Shown here: piece by piece, positions 54,035 through 61,055 of the stretch
Layout: each line of letters begins with the position of its first letter
Numbering within the stretch: position 1 is the first letter of the stretch
Origin: Calothrix sp. FI2-JRJ7
GTDB taxonomy: Bacteria > Cyanobacteriota > Cyanobacteriia > Cyanobacteriales > Nostocaceae
Reading direction: 5' to 3'
DNA: 64,000 bases
Assembly: GCA_019359675.1 (NCBI GenBank)
Contig: JAHHGX010000013.1
Coordinates: 1-64,000, forward strand
Position numbers and translations under genes: made by a program
Notes under the pieces: model-generated
Databases searched by the model: none
What the model saw: the letters and a program-made list of their open reading frames with translations, nothing else
Told to the model about the DNA's origin: nothing

Positions 54035-54383
54035 GGGCGTTAATCCAGTTGTTGAATTTTTCTCTCGTTAGGTTCGGCGCCTGTTTCTTTAACCAGTCCT
54101 TTGTCTCTTGGTTGTCGCGCTTCTTACCATCACACCACCCCTTCTTTAGCGCGTGAATAATCGCCAAGATAAAACGTTGATAATTGTCAAGAAACTTTGA
54201 TTTTTGGTACTCCTTGAGAATTGGGAACACGAGACGAATAATCCCTGACTCCCATCTCCAGATTGAAGTGCGGTCACGACCAAGAACTAATGCCCATTCT
54301 TCGCGCGATTGGTAAAAATCCTTGAAATAGGCGCCGAGACTGCTTTTTGATTCCAATATTTCTAATATTTTTTCATGCTGCAT
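54018..54383 (-). CDS. Putative DNA-binding protein heading the ATPase operon
   Basis: 121 residues. SREEWALVLGRDRTSIWRWESGIIRL is a helix-turn-helix-like pattern (WALVLGRDRTSIWRWE), similar to HTH proteins of temperate phages. The rest is helical and basic. As the first gene of the leftward operon it could be its regulator. Preceded by AGAGCAAAA. Confidence 0.55.
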   Translation of the reverse strand: MQHEKILEILESKSSLGAYFKDFYQSREEWALVLGRDRTSIWRWESGIIRLVFPILKEYQKSKFLDNYQRFILAIIHALKKGWCDGKKRDNQETKDWLKKQAPNLTREKFNNWINAHEQSE

Positions 54384-54462
54384 TTTTGCTCTACTAGTGT
54401 GGAAGTTAATTACAGTGCGCTTGAATCATGTTGCTGTCGCGTTGCAATACATTGATATTAGA

Positions 54463-54484
54463 AAACCTCCCACTGGGAGGCTAT
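54463..54484 (-). terminator. Terminator GCCTCCCAGTGGGAGGTTTTC
   Basis: On the - strand a six-base stem (CCTCCC/GGGAGG) with a three-base loop and TTTTC follows the HTH gene at 54511 and precedes the ATPase operon. Confidence 0.7.
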
Positions 54485-54510
54485 TAACTCTGTTAATTAC
54501 TTTGGAGATG

Positions 54511-54726
54511 CTATTGGTTTGATGCGGGCGGTTCTAAACCTTGCGAGCGGATAAAGTCAAGTAGCTGTACAGTTCGGCAAACAATAGGCGAGGGCTGGCG
54601 CCTGTTCTTAGTCGATAACAAGTACATCCTATAACCCGTCTCGGTAATGCCAATTTCTACAGAAGCAGCAGTGATAGAGAGATTGTATTTGCTGCGATAC
54701 TGTTCAATATCGTCGATTTGGTTCAT
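54511..54726 (-). CDS. Small HTH-like protein
   Basis: 71 residues. YRSKYNLSITAASVEIGITETGYRMYLLSTKNRRQPSP has the HTH pattern (LSITAASVEIGI as first helix, TETGYRMYL as recognition). It is divergent from the gene at 54873 and its start region contains GCTACTGG, one arm of an 8-bp inverted repeat that spans the divergent promoter gap. Confidence 0.6.
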   Translation of the reverse strand: MNQIDDIEQYRSKYNLSITAASVEIGITETGYRMYLLSTKNRRQPSPIVCRTVQLLDFIRSQGLEPPASNQ

Positions 54727-54752
54727 GATGGTAACGTCCTCTAGTAGTGACG

Positions 54753-54864
54753 GCTACTGGCTGGAAAGTCCCCAATGTTCACAGCATTGGGGGCGCCTCA
54801 ATTAAGACTGATATATTAACCAGACTTACTAAACAATGCTACCATGAGGTTACAGACCAGTAGC
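54753..54864. promoter_or_regulatory. Divergent regulatory region with GCTACTGG/CCAGTAGC arms
   Basis: Arms at 54753-54760 and 54857-54864, about 96 bases apart, flank the gap between two divergent small genes. A CCCCAATG/CATTGGGG hairpin lies inside (about 54770-54792). The arms could be operators for each direction. Confidence 0.45.
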
Positions 54865-54872
54865 AAGTGCAG

Positions 54873-55181
54873 ATGTGGAATCTTGATAAATTAATTGAAT
54901 CCCTGAAGTTTAGGGACGCGCTGGACAAAATCATTGATAAGCGTCCTGGTGTTTCCCGTCTGCCGGCACAGCTATACTTACGACTTATTGTCGCGTCAAT
55001 TGCTACCAACAAAGACATTAGTGGAGTCATCTCAACCGCGCTAGAGACTTATGCTATGCGAAATGAGCAAAAGCATTTTGACGAAATAAAGATAAAAGCT
55101 GCCGCCGCAGGAATGGAGTTAGAAGAGTTCTTGGCAGAAGAAGTTGTGCGGCGCATTAAAAAGGGCACCGACACGGATTAA
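54873..55181 (+). CDS. Hypothetical helical protein
   Basis: 102 residues from the ATG at 54873 (GTG at 54867 in frame). MWNLDKLIESLKFRDALDKIIDKRPGVSRLPAQLYLRLIVASIATNK by pattern, then a C-terminal RHH-like end (FDEIKIKAAAAGMELEEFLAEEVVRRI). The C-terminal helix pair resembles plasmid-type RHH proteins. It may pair with the divergent HTH gene in regulation. Confidence 0.55.
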   Translation: MWNLDKLIESLKFRDALDKIIDKRPGVSRLPAQLYLRLIVASIATNKDISGVISTALETYAMRNEQKHFDEIKIKAAAAGMELEEFLAEEVVRRIKKGTDTD

Positions 55182-55205
55182 CCGATTCTCCTAGCTAATA
55201 GATAA

Positions 55206-55237
55206 CGCACCTCTCTTAGAAAACAGAGGGGTGCGCG
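55206..55237 (+). terminator. Hairpin GCACCTCTCT/AGAGGGGTGC
   Basis: About ten base pairs with a loop of nine, 25 bases after the preceding stop. No proper T-run follows (GCGGTTGATTT), so termination may be weak. Confidence 0.5.
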
Positions 55238-55329
55238 GTTGATTTAATGATTAATTTGATTTTAGTTCATGGCTATCTTGCACAGCCGTAAAGTTGTTTG
55301 ATCTGTTTTTGAAATTACACTCAACGCTT

Positions 55330-56013
55330 ATGCTATTCAGAGTATCAGAGTTAACAATACACCAAATTGATCAAAATAAAGCTGGATATGTCTACATGTT
55401 AGAAGCCCAAGGAACCAAAAGGCTCAAAATAGGGCGCTCTAGGAATCCGCTAGAAAGGAACCAGCGAATAAACTGTCAATCCCCGTATCCATTAAAAATT
55501 GTTGACTCCTTTTGGACTCCAGACTCTGCCGCAGACGAAAAGTATATACATGAAAAGTTAAGTAAATATAGGGTTTATGGTGAGTACTTTGAATTTGATA
55601 GAACTTTGGAGGATTTAGACGCTGATATTGAACTGTACAAAATCAGAAAATCCAAGCATGACCAAATAGGCTATCTTGAGTTTTTGATTAATTTTGTGTC
55701 TATTGATTGGTATATCGGTGCATCCCATACACTTACTTTTTTACATTTGTACGCAAGGCAGTTCTTGTCAGACGAGTATTGTAAGTATGGCGAAATGTCT
55801 TGCAAGGAAGATTGGGATATATCATCTATATACAAAAATGCCAAAAGCATAAGTGAGCTAAAGAAAGCTCATAAGTTTATATACGAGATATTACCAAAAT
55901 ACATGGAATCACAATGTCCATACACTTGCGACAATAAAACTCGTAAGCTTCTTATTCAGTCGCTGATTTTTGGTTACATAGAGAAACTGTGCCTAGACGT
56001 GACACAAGGATAG
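55330..56013 (+). CDS. T5orf172 / GIY-YIG-superfamily protein, copy 2
   Basis: 227 residues from the ATG at 55330 (TTG at 55294 possible). Residues 17-90 repeat the pattern of the 38.2 kb gene: GYVYMLEAQGTKRLKIGRSRNPLERNQRI, QSPYPLKIVDSFWTPDSAADEKYIHEKLSKYRVYGEYFEF. The C-terminal halves are also related (KNAKSISELKKAHKFIYEILP vs ANAKSLSEIKKIHKFVYEQIP). It has no GGCGCC, and two of the seven GATC sites found in the window lie at its 5' end (55300, 55369). It is thus a paralogue, probably of foreign, recent origin. Confidence 0.75.
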   Translation: MLFRVSELTIHQIDQNKAGYVYMLEAQGTKRLKIGRSRNPLERNQRINCQSPYPLKIVDSFWTPDSAADEKYIHEKLSKYRVYGEYFEFDRTLEDLDADIELYKIRKSKHDQIGYLEFLINFVSIDWYIGASHTLTFLHLYARQFLSDEYCKYGEMSCKEDWDISSIYKNAKSISELKKAHKFIYEILPKYMESQCPYTCDNKTRKLLIQSLIFGYIEKLCLDVTQG

Positions 56014-56135
56014 ATGTTAGTGGAAGCTTAGAACCGTGCCATATTCATTCCAAGGTTAACCAAGTGGTTAAGGTTAAATTGCCGGAATCCCGGTGATAAG
56101 ATTATTCAAAGATTGGTACGGCGCCTCAAAAGCTT
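56014..56135 (+). other. Gap with hairpin and tRNA-like fragment
   Basis: CCGTGCC near 56035 can pair with GGTACGG near 56115, enclosing TTAACC-AAGT-GGTTAA and CCGG-AAT-CCCGG hairpins. It looks like a degenerate three-arm fold but has no 3' T-arm or acceptor that fits a tRNA. About 24 of 30 bases around ACCGTGCCATATTCATTCCAA match 45010-45040, also beside a GIY-YIG gene. Confidence 0.35.
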
Positions 56136-56369
56136 ATGAGTAAAAACATTAACTCCATAGAAGTACACGTAGAATATTTGTTCCACTACAAATGCGGCGC
56201 CTGCAATCAGTGGTGGACGATAGCCGACAAGCTGATAAAACTAGGCGTAGCTTGCCCAGATTGTAAAACGTTGCAAAATGTTGATAAAGTGATTGCCCAT
56301 GCGGAGGCGCCTGTTGTTGATGAAATTGAGGGGGTAAGCAATGAAATTGCAGATAGGAAGCAAAGTTAG
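56136..56369 (+). CDS. Zinc-ribbon protein
   Basis: 77 residues. A single zinc ribbon: YKCGACNQWWTIADK (C-x2-C) and VACPDCKTLQN (C-x2-C), separated by 17 residues. Similar ribbons occur in small cyanobacterial and phage proteins that bind nucleic acid or act in transcription. Overlaps the next gene by 29 bases. Confidence 0.65.
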   Translation: MSKNINSIEVHVEYLFHYKCGACNQWWTIADKLIKLGVACPDCKTLQNVDKVIAHAEAPVVDEIEGVSNEIADRKQS

Positions 56370-56562
56370 GTTTTGTACACATTCTCGCGCACCCAGAGAA
56401 GCGCTGATTATTGGGGAAGTTGATGATGGGCGGGAAGCCCCAAAGTGGATAGTGAATTGCGACAATAAAGACGTAATAGGCGCTGTTTTCTATAAAGAGT
56501 CAGAAGATAACAAACATTATAACTTTGGAAATAGAGCTTTTTGGATTGAGGGTAATGAGTGA
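56341..56562 (+). CDS. Small beta-rich hypothetical protein
   Basis: 73 residues, MKLQIGSKVRFCTHSRAPREALIIGEV by pattern, resembling a small SH3-like barrel (GSKVRF, IIGEVDD, KWIVNCDN). No family recognised. Coupled to the zinc-ribbon gene. Confidence 0.5.
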   Translation: MKLQIGSKVRFCTHSRAPREALIIGEVDDGREAPKWIVNCDNKDVIGAVFYKESEDNKHYNFGNRAFWIEGNE

Positions 56563-56586
56563 AATTGTATTAGAAGGCTTATACAG

Positions 56587-56811
56587 CTATCCTAAGTCCG
56601 GCGCCACTTCAGGAGACAATAATTTGTTCTCGATTGCCACTTTCCATAGCTTCTTAATAGCGCCTGTTAAAATTGGTTGAAGCTCGTCGGAATTTCTACA
56701 AAACTGATATACGCCCTCTAAGTTTATGTTGTCAATTGCAAATAGCAACTCTTGTAGTTCGTCTCCCGTTAGCTCTATTTTGTACATCTGATTTTCTGGC
56801 GTTGTGGACAT
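56587..56811 (-). CDS. Small hypothetical protein
   Basis: 74 residues, MSTTPENQMYKIELTGDELQELLFAIDNIN by pattern. IELTGDELQELLFAI is a strand-helix pattern common in small phage proteins. No family recognised. A short + frame overlapping it (56554-56679) looked less real. Confidence 0.5.
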   Translation of the reverse strand: MSTTPENQMYKIELTGDELQELLFAIDNINLEGVYQFCRNSDELQPILTGAIKKLWKVAIENKLLSPEVAPDLG

Positions 56812-56864
56812 GGCAAATACAATACTCGGAGTCAGGGCTTGTACAATTTTAGCGGCGCCACCTT

Positions 56865-56882
56865 ACCTTCGTATCAGAAGGT
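56865..56882. repeat. 18-bp palindrome ACCTTCGTATCAGAAGGT
   Basis: Copy with one arm mismatch that touches the stop of the leftward gene at 56882. Confidence 0.8.
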
Positions 56883-57145
56883 TAGTAATTAGAACATGTA
56901 TACCTACATACTCTAAATCCGGCGCCGATTGGCTCAACATAAATAGTGACGCGCTCGAAGAAAGTAATCCCGGCGCCTCTAAATTCAACCTGCCAGCAGT
57001 TAGCAGATTCGTTCCAGGTCGTACTGATTAAGTCAAGGGCGCCTGCGTCGAATTCTTCTATCTTCAGTTTTGCGATTGTTTCAACTGTGGTCAGGTTGGT
57101 TTCGATTGGTGTTTGCAGCATATTGGAAAATCGCCACCTACTCAT
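56882..57145 (-). CDS. Hypothetical protein
   Basis: 87 residues (79 from an inner ATG at 57121). LTTVETIAKLKIEEFDAGALDLISTTWNESANCWQVEFRG, then FFERVTIYVEPIGAGFRVCRY: a small alpha/beta fold. No family recognised. Its stop overlaps the palindrome at 56865-56882. Confidence 0.5.
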   Translation of the reverse strand: MSRWRFSNMLQTPIETNLTTVETIAKLKIEEFDAGALDLISTTWNESANCWQVEFRGAGITFFERVTIYVEPIGAGFRVCRYTCSNY

Positions 57146-57643
57146 AAGTAGCGATTAGGTATTAAGTATCAGTTATTTCAGGTATTAATATACACCATTT
57201 ATTTGGCGGCGCCAGTTAATAGCTTTATCTGCACGACCTTCTTATCCGAAGGCGATGAACCACCCCACCGCACAGGCGGATAGGGTTTCTTGTTTACTGT
57301 CTGGGTTCAGTCAGACCTAATAGTCGTACTATCAGACAAGCTAACAGTCGTACCTTTACGTGAATCAAGTCGTCAACATTGTACAGTATCCGTTTCCGGG
57401 TTGTTGCTGCTTGTACCGCCTTGGGACTACTTGAATCGGGGTGGTTTTGCATTCCACTCTCAACGGGGCAATTACCGTCTCAAAACTTTCATTCTGTACG
57501 CATACACTAATGTTGACGTATATCCTTGAAGATTTTACGTACCAAAGGAAACAGCTTTTTGCTGTATTTCTTGGTACAACGCCATATCTTCAGTTTTCAA
57601 GGTTCAGATGTTAGTATTGTATCACTTGATGCGGTACAGTACA
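57146..57643. other. 500-base gap without a convincing gene
   Basis: Holds a palindrome copy (57236-57253), an AACAGC/GCTGTATTTCTT hairpin near 57560 and scattered GTAC and GTCGTAC repeats around 57330-57365. GGCGCC is rare here after 57215. A + frame from 57290 was not accepted: it has no ribosome site and an unlikely composition. The region may be a remnant of an inserted element. Confidence 0.35.
57236..57253. repeat. 18-bp palindrome ACCTTCTTATCCGAAGGC
   Basis: Diverged copy in the 57.1-57.6 kb gap. Confidence 0.75.
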
Positions 57644-57790
57644 ATGGCGAAACCAAGCATTTTTATTACATTCCGTGTAGTTGAGGAGGAGAAAGAAATC
57701 TTGAAAAAGTACTGTGAGCAAACGGGGCGACAACAAAGTGATGTGCTTAGAGAGTTTATTCGTTCACTTGAAAAGAAGTTACAAAAGTAA
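57644..57790 (+). CDS. 48-residue RHH protein
   Basis: 48 residues from the ATG at 57644. SIFITFRVVEEEKEILKKYCEQTGRQQSDVLREFIRSLEKK is a complete ribbon-helix-helix domain (strand IFITFRV, two helices, QSDVLREFIRSL typical of plasmid CopG-like proteins). It stands alone behind a 500-base gap and is closed by a terminator, so it may be an autoregulated repressor or antitoxin-like protein. Confidence 0.65.
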   Translation: MAKPSIFITFRVVEEEKEILKKYCEQTGRQQSDVLREFIRSLEKKLQK

Positions 57791-57877
57791 GAGGCATTGA
57801 ACCTCTGACTTTTGTGTGCTATCCATCCCCACCGTATGACGGATGGGGAATTCCGCAAGTCAGTTAAAAAATAAAAA

Positions 57878-57908
57878 CGCTGCTATAGGTGAACAGCGCT
57901 CTTTTTTC
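57878..57908 (+). terminator. Terminator AACGCTG...CAGCGCTCTTTTTT
   Basis: Stem of CGCTG/CAGCG with an 11-base loop and TTTTTT, downstream of the RHH gene. Confidence 0.75.
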
Positions 57909-57974
57909 ATCAGGGTGCATCTATCCAGTTGATTATAAGCGCGCTTTTTCAAAATGCCAACTCGCGTCATGTGC

Positions 57975-58493
57975 CTAAGCAGCAAGCAAATTGCCTTTAT
58001 CAAGTAGAGTCAAAACCTTCCCTTTTCTGATGCGTCCTTGGCTTTCAAGTAATTGGAATGAGCGCGTAACTGTAACGCGCGTTGCGCCAATACAAGAAGC
58101 GTACAAATCGTGAGGGGCTTTAGTAATTTCAATGCCTTCGCTGGTTACTTTGCCAATTTTTCGAGCTAAATATGTCAGCAAATTAAATAATCGCTCTTCA
58201 ACTCTTGTGCCAGTTATGCACGTAGCAAAATCAAGTGTGTCGCTAACTTGAAGTATAGGCACTGAATCAAACGAGGCGCTTTTTAACCTCACGTTATCCA
58301 GGCAAAGTAACTCAAACTCCATGCTCGCAATAGATTTTGAAATAAAATCACCTTTGCTTAAAAAGCCGATGCATTTAAACGAATCTTTGTAGGGCGCCTC
58401 AATAGCTAAGGTGCCTTCAGTTACTTGCCAACTGCGTACTTGATGATATTGAATTAAATCTCTCTTCCGAAAACAGATTTCTAGCATAGCCAT
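57975..58493 (-). CDS. Crp/Fnr-family transcription regulator
   Basis: 172 residues from the inner ATG at 58493. Residues 1-85 resemble a degenerate cAMP-receptor beta barrel (FRKRDLIQYH, VTEGTLAIEA, GFLSKGDFISKS). Residues 100-170 hold the helical stalk and winged helix: EERLFNLLTYLARKIG, ITKAPHDLYASCIGATRVTVTRSFQLLESQGRIRKGKVLTLLD. The HTH (DLYASCIGATRVTVTRSFQLLE) matches the Crp pattern. Several cyanobacterial Crp-family regulators, such as NtcA, control nitrogen genes, so it may tie phage genes to host nutrition; that is speculation. Confidence 0.75.
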   Translation of the reverse strand: MAMLEICFRKRDLIQYHQVRSWQVTEGTLAIEAPYKDSFKCIGFLSKGDFISKSIASMEFELLCLDNVRLKSASFDSVPILQVSDTLDFATCITGTRVEERLFNLLTYLARKIGKVTSEGIEITKAPHDLYASCIGATRVTVTRSFQLLESQGRIRKGKVLTLLDKGNLLAA

Positions 58494-58664
58494 CACGGAG
58501 ACACGTGAAATAAAGATATGCGCTCTATGTAAATGTGTCGAGCGTATATTTACCGACGTACTAAAAAAAACGTACATAACCAGTCTCGCGTTAGGTACGT
58601 TTGGCGCGCGAAGCTCGCCGGGTGGAAGATTCCGTCCGGCAGACTTCGCCTCAATCCGAAGCTA

Positions 58665-59144
58665 TCAAGTCGCCGTAAAGTATTTCAAAAATATCTTAAC
58701 ATCTGGCGCCTCAAAGACAAAGCATGGCATGTCCGGCGCCGTGTCAACAATATGCACATCCTGAGCCCAGTTTTTGGTTCGTAGAAAGTTTAAGCAATCA
58801 AGCGCGCTCGCGAAGCCATTGTCTTTAATATATTTGACTGTCAGATGAGTCTTGCACCCAATTATTTTAGCAATTTCTTGACGGCGCCTTAACTCTAATT
58901 GCGTGTGACTATTTGTGCTAAGAAGCGCTTCACCTTTCTCTTTAAAAATATTGGATAACTGAACGTTGTTTTCTGCCTTTAATTTGTTACGCGCGCCGTA
59001 TAGAAAACTATCTAAAGTCCTTAAAGTTATATGCATTTTCTTTGCGATTTGAAACGGGAAAAGCCCTTCTGAAATTAGCTTCGTTGCTTCAAATTCGCGC
59101 GGTGTTAAAGTTCCTAGCTCTAGCTTATGTTTGGCGATTTCCAT
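58665..59144 (-). CDS. LuxR-type HTH protein
   Basis: 159 residues. LTPREFEATKLISEGLFPFQIAKKMHITLRTLDSFLYGARNKLKAENNVQL is a LuxR/GerE helix-turn-helix (LTPRE.E...LI.EG....IA..M.IT..T......ARNKL). The C-terminal 85 residues have no recognised domain and end in DVKIFLKYFTAT. Probably a phage regulator. Confidence 0.75.
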   Translation of the reverse strand: MEIAKHKLELGTLTPREFEATKLISEGLFPFQIAKKMHITLRTLDSFLYGARNKLKAENNVQLSNIFKEKGEALLSTNSHTQLELRRRQEIAKIIGCKTHLTVKYIKDNGFASALDCLNFLRTKNWAQDVHIVDTAPDMPCFVFEAPDVKIFLKYFTAT

Positions 59145-59262
59145 ATGTCGATAAAATCGCCCCTACAAGGGTAAAAGTAGTAGCGGCGAATTGTGTGTAA
59201 TAAATATGAGTACAGGACGCACCTGTTTACACAAATGCGATTGTGTCAATATATCCTCAATT

Positions 59263-59778
59263 TCAAAGAGGCGCCACTTTTTTGACAACCCACCCAACCT
59301 GGCGCCCAACCTTACCGCAGCGCTCAATCCTAAAACTCCCATACCTACATCCCAAGAGGCGCGGCTTGAATCCAATCAATACTTCTATCTCTGATGTGGT
59401 TATTATCCAGCTCTTTGCTGCTATCTCTTCCAGTTGTTCGTATTTTTGAATGATTGAAGGCGCCTGTTGTTGCGCCATGAACAACCTTTCTAGTAAACCT
59501 AGAAGCGCTTCAAATGGTGGAGCCTCTTGTCTATCTATAACTGAACTAGACAAAGTAATCTTGTCTGGCTGGACAACTTGAGGACCATGAACAAAGTTAT
59601 CAATTGTCCCCCCTCCCTTGATATGTTTGTCCAGTTGGTCCATCAGCGCTAAATCAGCGAAACTTATCTTTCCTCTCTCTGTCTGTCTGATTCTTAAGTC
59701 TTTTAGCCTGTCATATATAGTTTGGCGCGAATTTAAGCCATAGCGCGCGCATAGCTCAGATATATTGAAGTTGTCCAT
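59263..59778 (-). CDS. DNA-binding protein with intragenic operator-like sites
   Basis: 171 residues. FNISELCARYGLNSRQTIYDRLKDLRIRQTERGKISFADLALMDQLDKHI is an HTH or MerR-like arrangement. TTGTCCAG-type sites occur in front of the gene (59782-59804, a perfect TTGTCcAGTT-GTT-AACTaGACAA) and again within it (near 59545-59580 and 59627), so it is probably autoregulated. Confidence 0.65.
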   Translation of the reverse strand: MDNFNISELCARYGLNSRQTIYDRLKDLRIRQTERGKISFADLALMDQLDKHIKGGGTIDNFVHGPQVVQPDKITLSSSVIDRQEAPPFEALLGLLERLFMAQQQAPSIIQKYEQLEEIAAKSWIITTSEIEVLIGFKPRLLGCRYGSFRIERCGKVGRQVGWVVKKVAPL

Positions 59779-59781
59779 CGC

Positions 59782-59804
59782 TTGTCCAGTTGTTAACTAG
59801 ACAA
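59782..59804. promoter_or_regulatory. Operator TTGTCcAGTT-GTT-AACTaGACAA
   Basis: Inverted repeat with nine of ten symmetric positions, three to four bases upstream of the HTH gene start. Confidence 0.65.
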
Positions 59805-59909
59805 ATTCTACAATGACTACGCGCGCTATAAAAATTGGGTGAAGTTTTAATTAGTTGCCTCTATCTAAAGGTAGAATTGTTGAATAACTATTAAGCGTTA
59901 AACGATGAT

Positions 59910-60164
59910 ATGGCGCCGATTACAAGCGAAGAGTTATTCTGGTTGGCGCAATCTAACGAGTGCGTCAACAGCAGCGACCTTGCTGCTTTGGTTAGATTGT
60001 TGCGCCAAGTTCGTGGCGCCGCAAAATTTGCATCCTCGCTGGATACCATCATTGTTTTGAGAAATGTTGATTTTGACGTAAGCTCTGCGATTCGTGAAAA
60101 ACTCTGTTGTAGAATGCCGCTAATTTTAAATAGCGAGTGCGTGGCGGCGCTTCCCACAAAATAA
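59910..60164 (+). CDS. Hypothetical protein
   Basis: 84 residues, starting MAPITSEELFWLAQSNECVN, helical, with several Cys (REKLCCRMPL, NSECVAALP). No family recognised. It converges on the next leftward gene across a bidirectional terminator. Confidence 0.5.
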   Translation: MAPITSEELFWLAQSNECVNSSDLAALVRLLRQVRGAAKFASSLDTIIVLRNVDFDVSSAIREKLCCRMPLILNSECVAALPTK

Positions 60165-60196
60165 GCGCACGTTTTTGAGGCGCGCGCTTATTTTTG
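60158..60196. terminator. Bidirectional terminator AAAATAAGCGC/GCGCTTATTTTT
   Basis: Long stem between two convergent genes with A-run and T-run flanks, so it can stop both transcripts. The arms include GCGCGC. Confidence 0.75.
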
Positions 60197-60211
60197 GTTT
60201 GTGGATAGTAA

Positions 60212-60478
60212 TTACACAGGAGCTTCTTCAGTAGGTGGCTCAACAGGAACAGGAAGAGATGCAGCCGCTAATTCGATTAACTGCTGAATTTTTGCGGTTG
60301 CCTCACCAACAACAGATGCGTTTGAAGCATCTTTTGCTACCAAATCAGTCGCTTCTTGTTTGGCTGCAACTAATTCGCTTTCGGTAACTTGCTTTGACTG
60401 AATCAGCTTAGTAACAATGTCAACTAGCTTAACAATAGCTTCAGCTTGTAAAACATTAGCTTGTTCTGTTTGAGACAT
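60212..60478 (-). CDS. Helical hypothetical protein with Pro-rich tail
   Basis: 88 residues, MSQTEQANVLQAEAIVKLVDIVTKLIQ by pattern, entirely helical with Val/Ala-rich heptads and a VPVEPPTEEAP tail. No transmembrane segment. It is the last gene of the leftward lysis region. Function unknown. Confidence 0.5.
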   Translation of the reverse strand: MSQTEQANVLQAEAIVKLVDIVTKLIQSKQVTESELVAAKQEATDLVAKDASNASVVGEATAKIQQLIELAAASLPVPVEPPTEEAPV

Positions 60479-60570
60479 AAAACCTCTGTGTTTATCGGGA
60501 TATCACTAGCCAGTCTATGCGACTAAACCCTTGGTGACAAGAATCTAGTCCTTTTTAGTAATTCCCAGAA

Positions 60571-60588
60571 ACCTTCTTATCCGAAGGT
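60571..60588. repeat. 18-bp palindrome ACCTTCTTATCCGAAGGT
   Basis: Copy that ends at the last base of the lysozyme stop codon, placed like a terminator stem. Confidence 0.8.
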
Positions 60589-61055
60589 CAATACGCCTTC
60601 AGAAATAATTCAGCTTCAGCGAGTCGGCGCCTCCTTAGTCCAGCTTCAACGCGCGTGCCAGGATTGCGATACAAAACAAACACATTCTTGGCTCTATCCC
60701 AGGCTTTTTCATCAAGCATTTTCCGCATTGAATCAAAATTTCCAGTGAAATAGAATGAGGCGCCGAGATTAAAACAGAAACTAAGCAAGGCGCCTTGTTG
60801 ATTGATGTTTAATTCATTCCACACTGGTATTTTTTGTAGTTGCGGCAAGTAGTCGCTCGTTAATTGGAAAATCAACAAATCATCAGCTTCTCGTCGAGTG
60901 ATTTTATCTCCGAGCTTCCATTTACTGCCATCACGCTTTTTAGTTAAGCCCCAACCAATAGTAATCGGCTCGGCACCTGTTAATGGGTCGGGATAAGCTT
61001 CAAGATAACAACCTTCAAATTGTTTAATTAATTCTATTCCTGGTGATGGCAGCAT
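60588..61055 (-). CDS. GH24 phage lysozyme (endolysin)
   Basis: 155 residues. The T4 lysozyme-type catalytic triad is present: Glu in IKQFEGC, Asp in AYPDPLTG and Thr in PITIGWGLTK. The rest (LPQLQKIPVWNELNINQQGALLSFCFNLG, then a RRRLAEAELF end) is typical for the family. It cleaves the peptidoglycan glycan strands at lysis. No signal peptide, so it needs a holin, and two candidate membrane proteins lie at 62235-62827. It starts one base below the YkuD-like gene. Confidence 0.85.
   Translation of the reverse strand: MLPSPGIELIKQFEGCYLEAYPDPLTGAEPITIGWGLTKKRDGSKWKLGDKITRREADDLLIFQLTSDYLPQLQKIPVWNELNINQQGALLSFCFNLGASFYFTGNFDSMRKMLDEKAWDRAKNVFVLYRNPGTRVEAGLRRRRLAEAELFLKAY

Noticed and set aside
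56035-56121. Possible tRNA (CCAAGTGGTTAAGG resembles a D-arm)
   Set aside because: No matching T-arm or acceptor stem, and no anticodon arm of correct size.
57290-57529. 79-codon rightward frame in the 57 kb gap
   Set aside because: No ribosome site and no domain; composition differs from coding neighbours.
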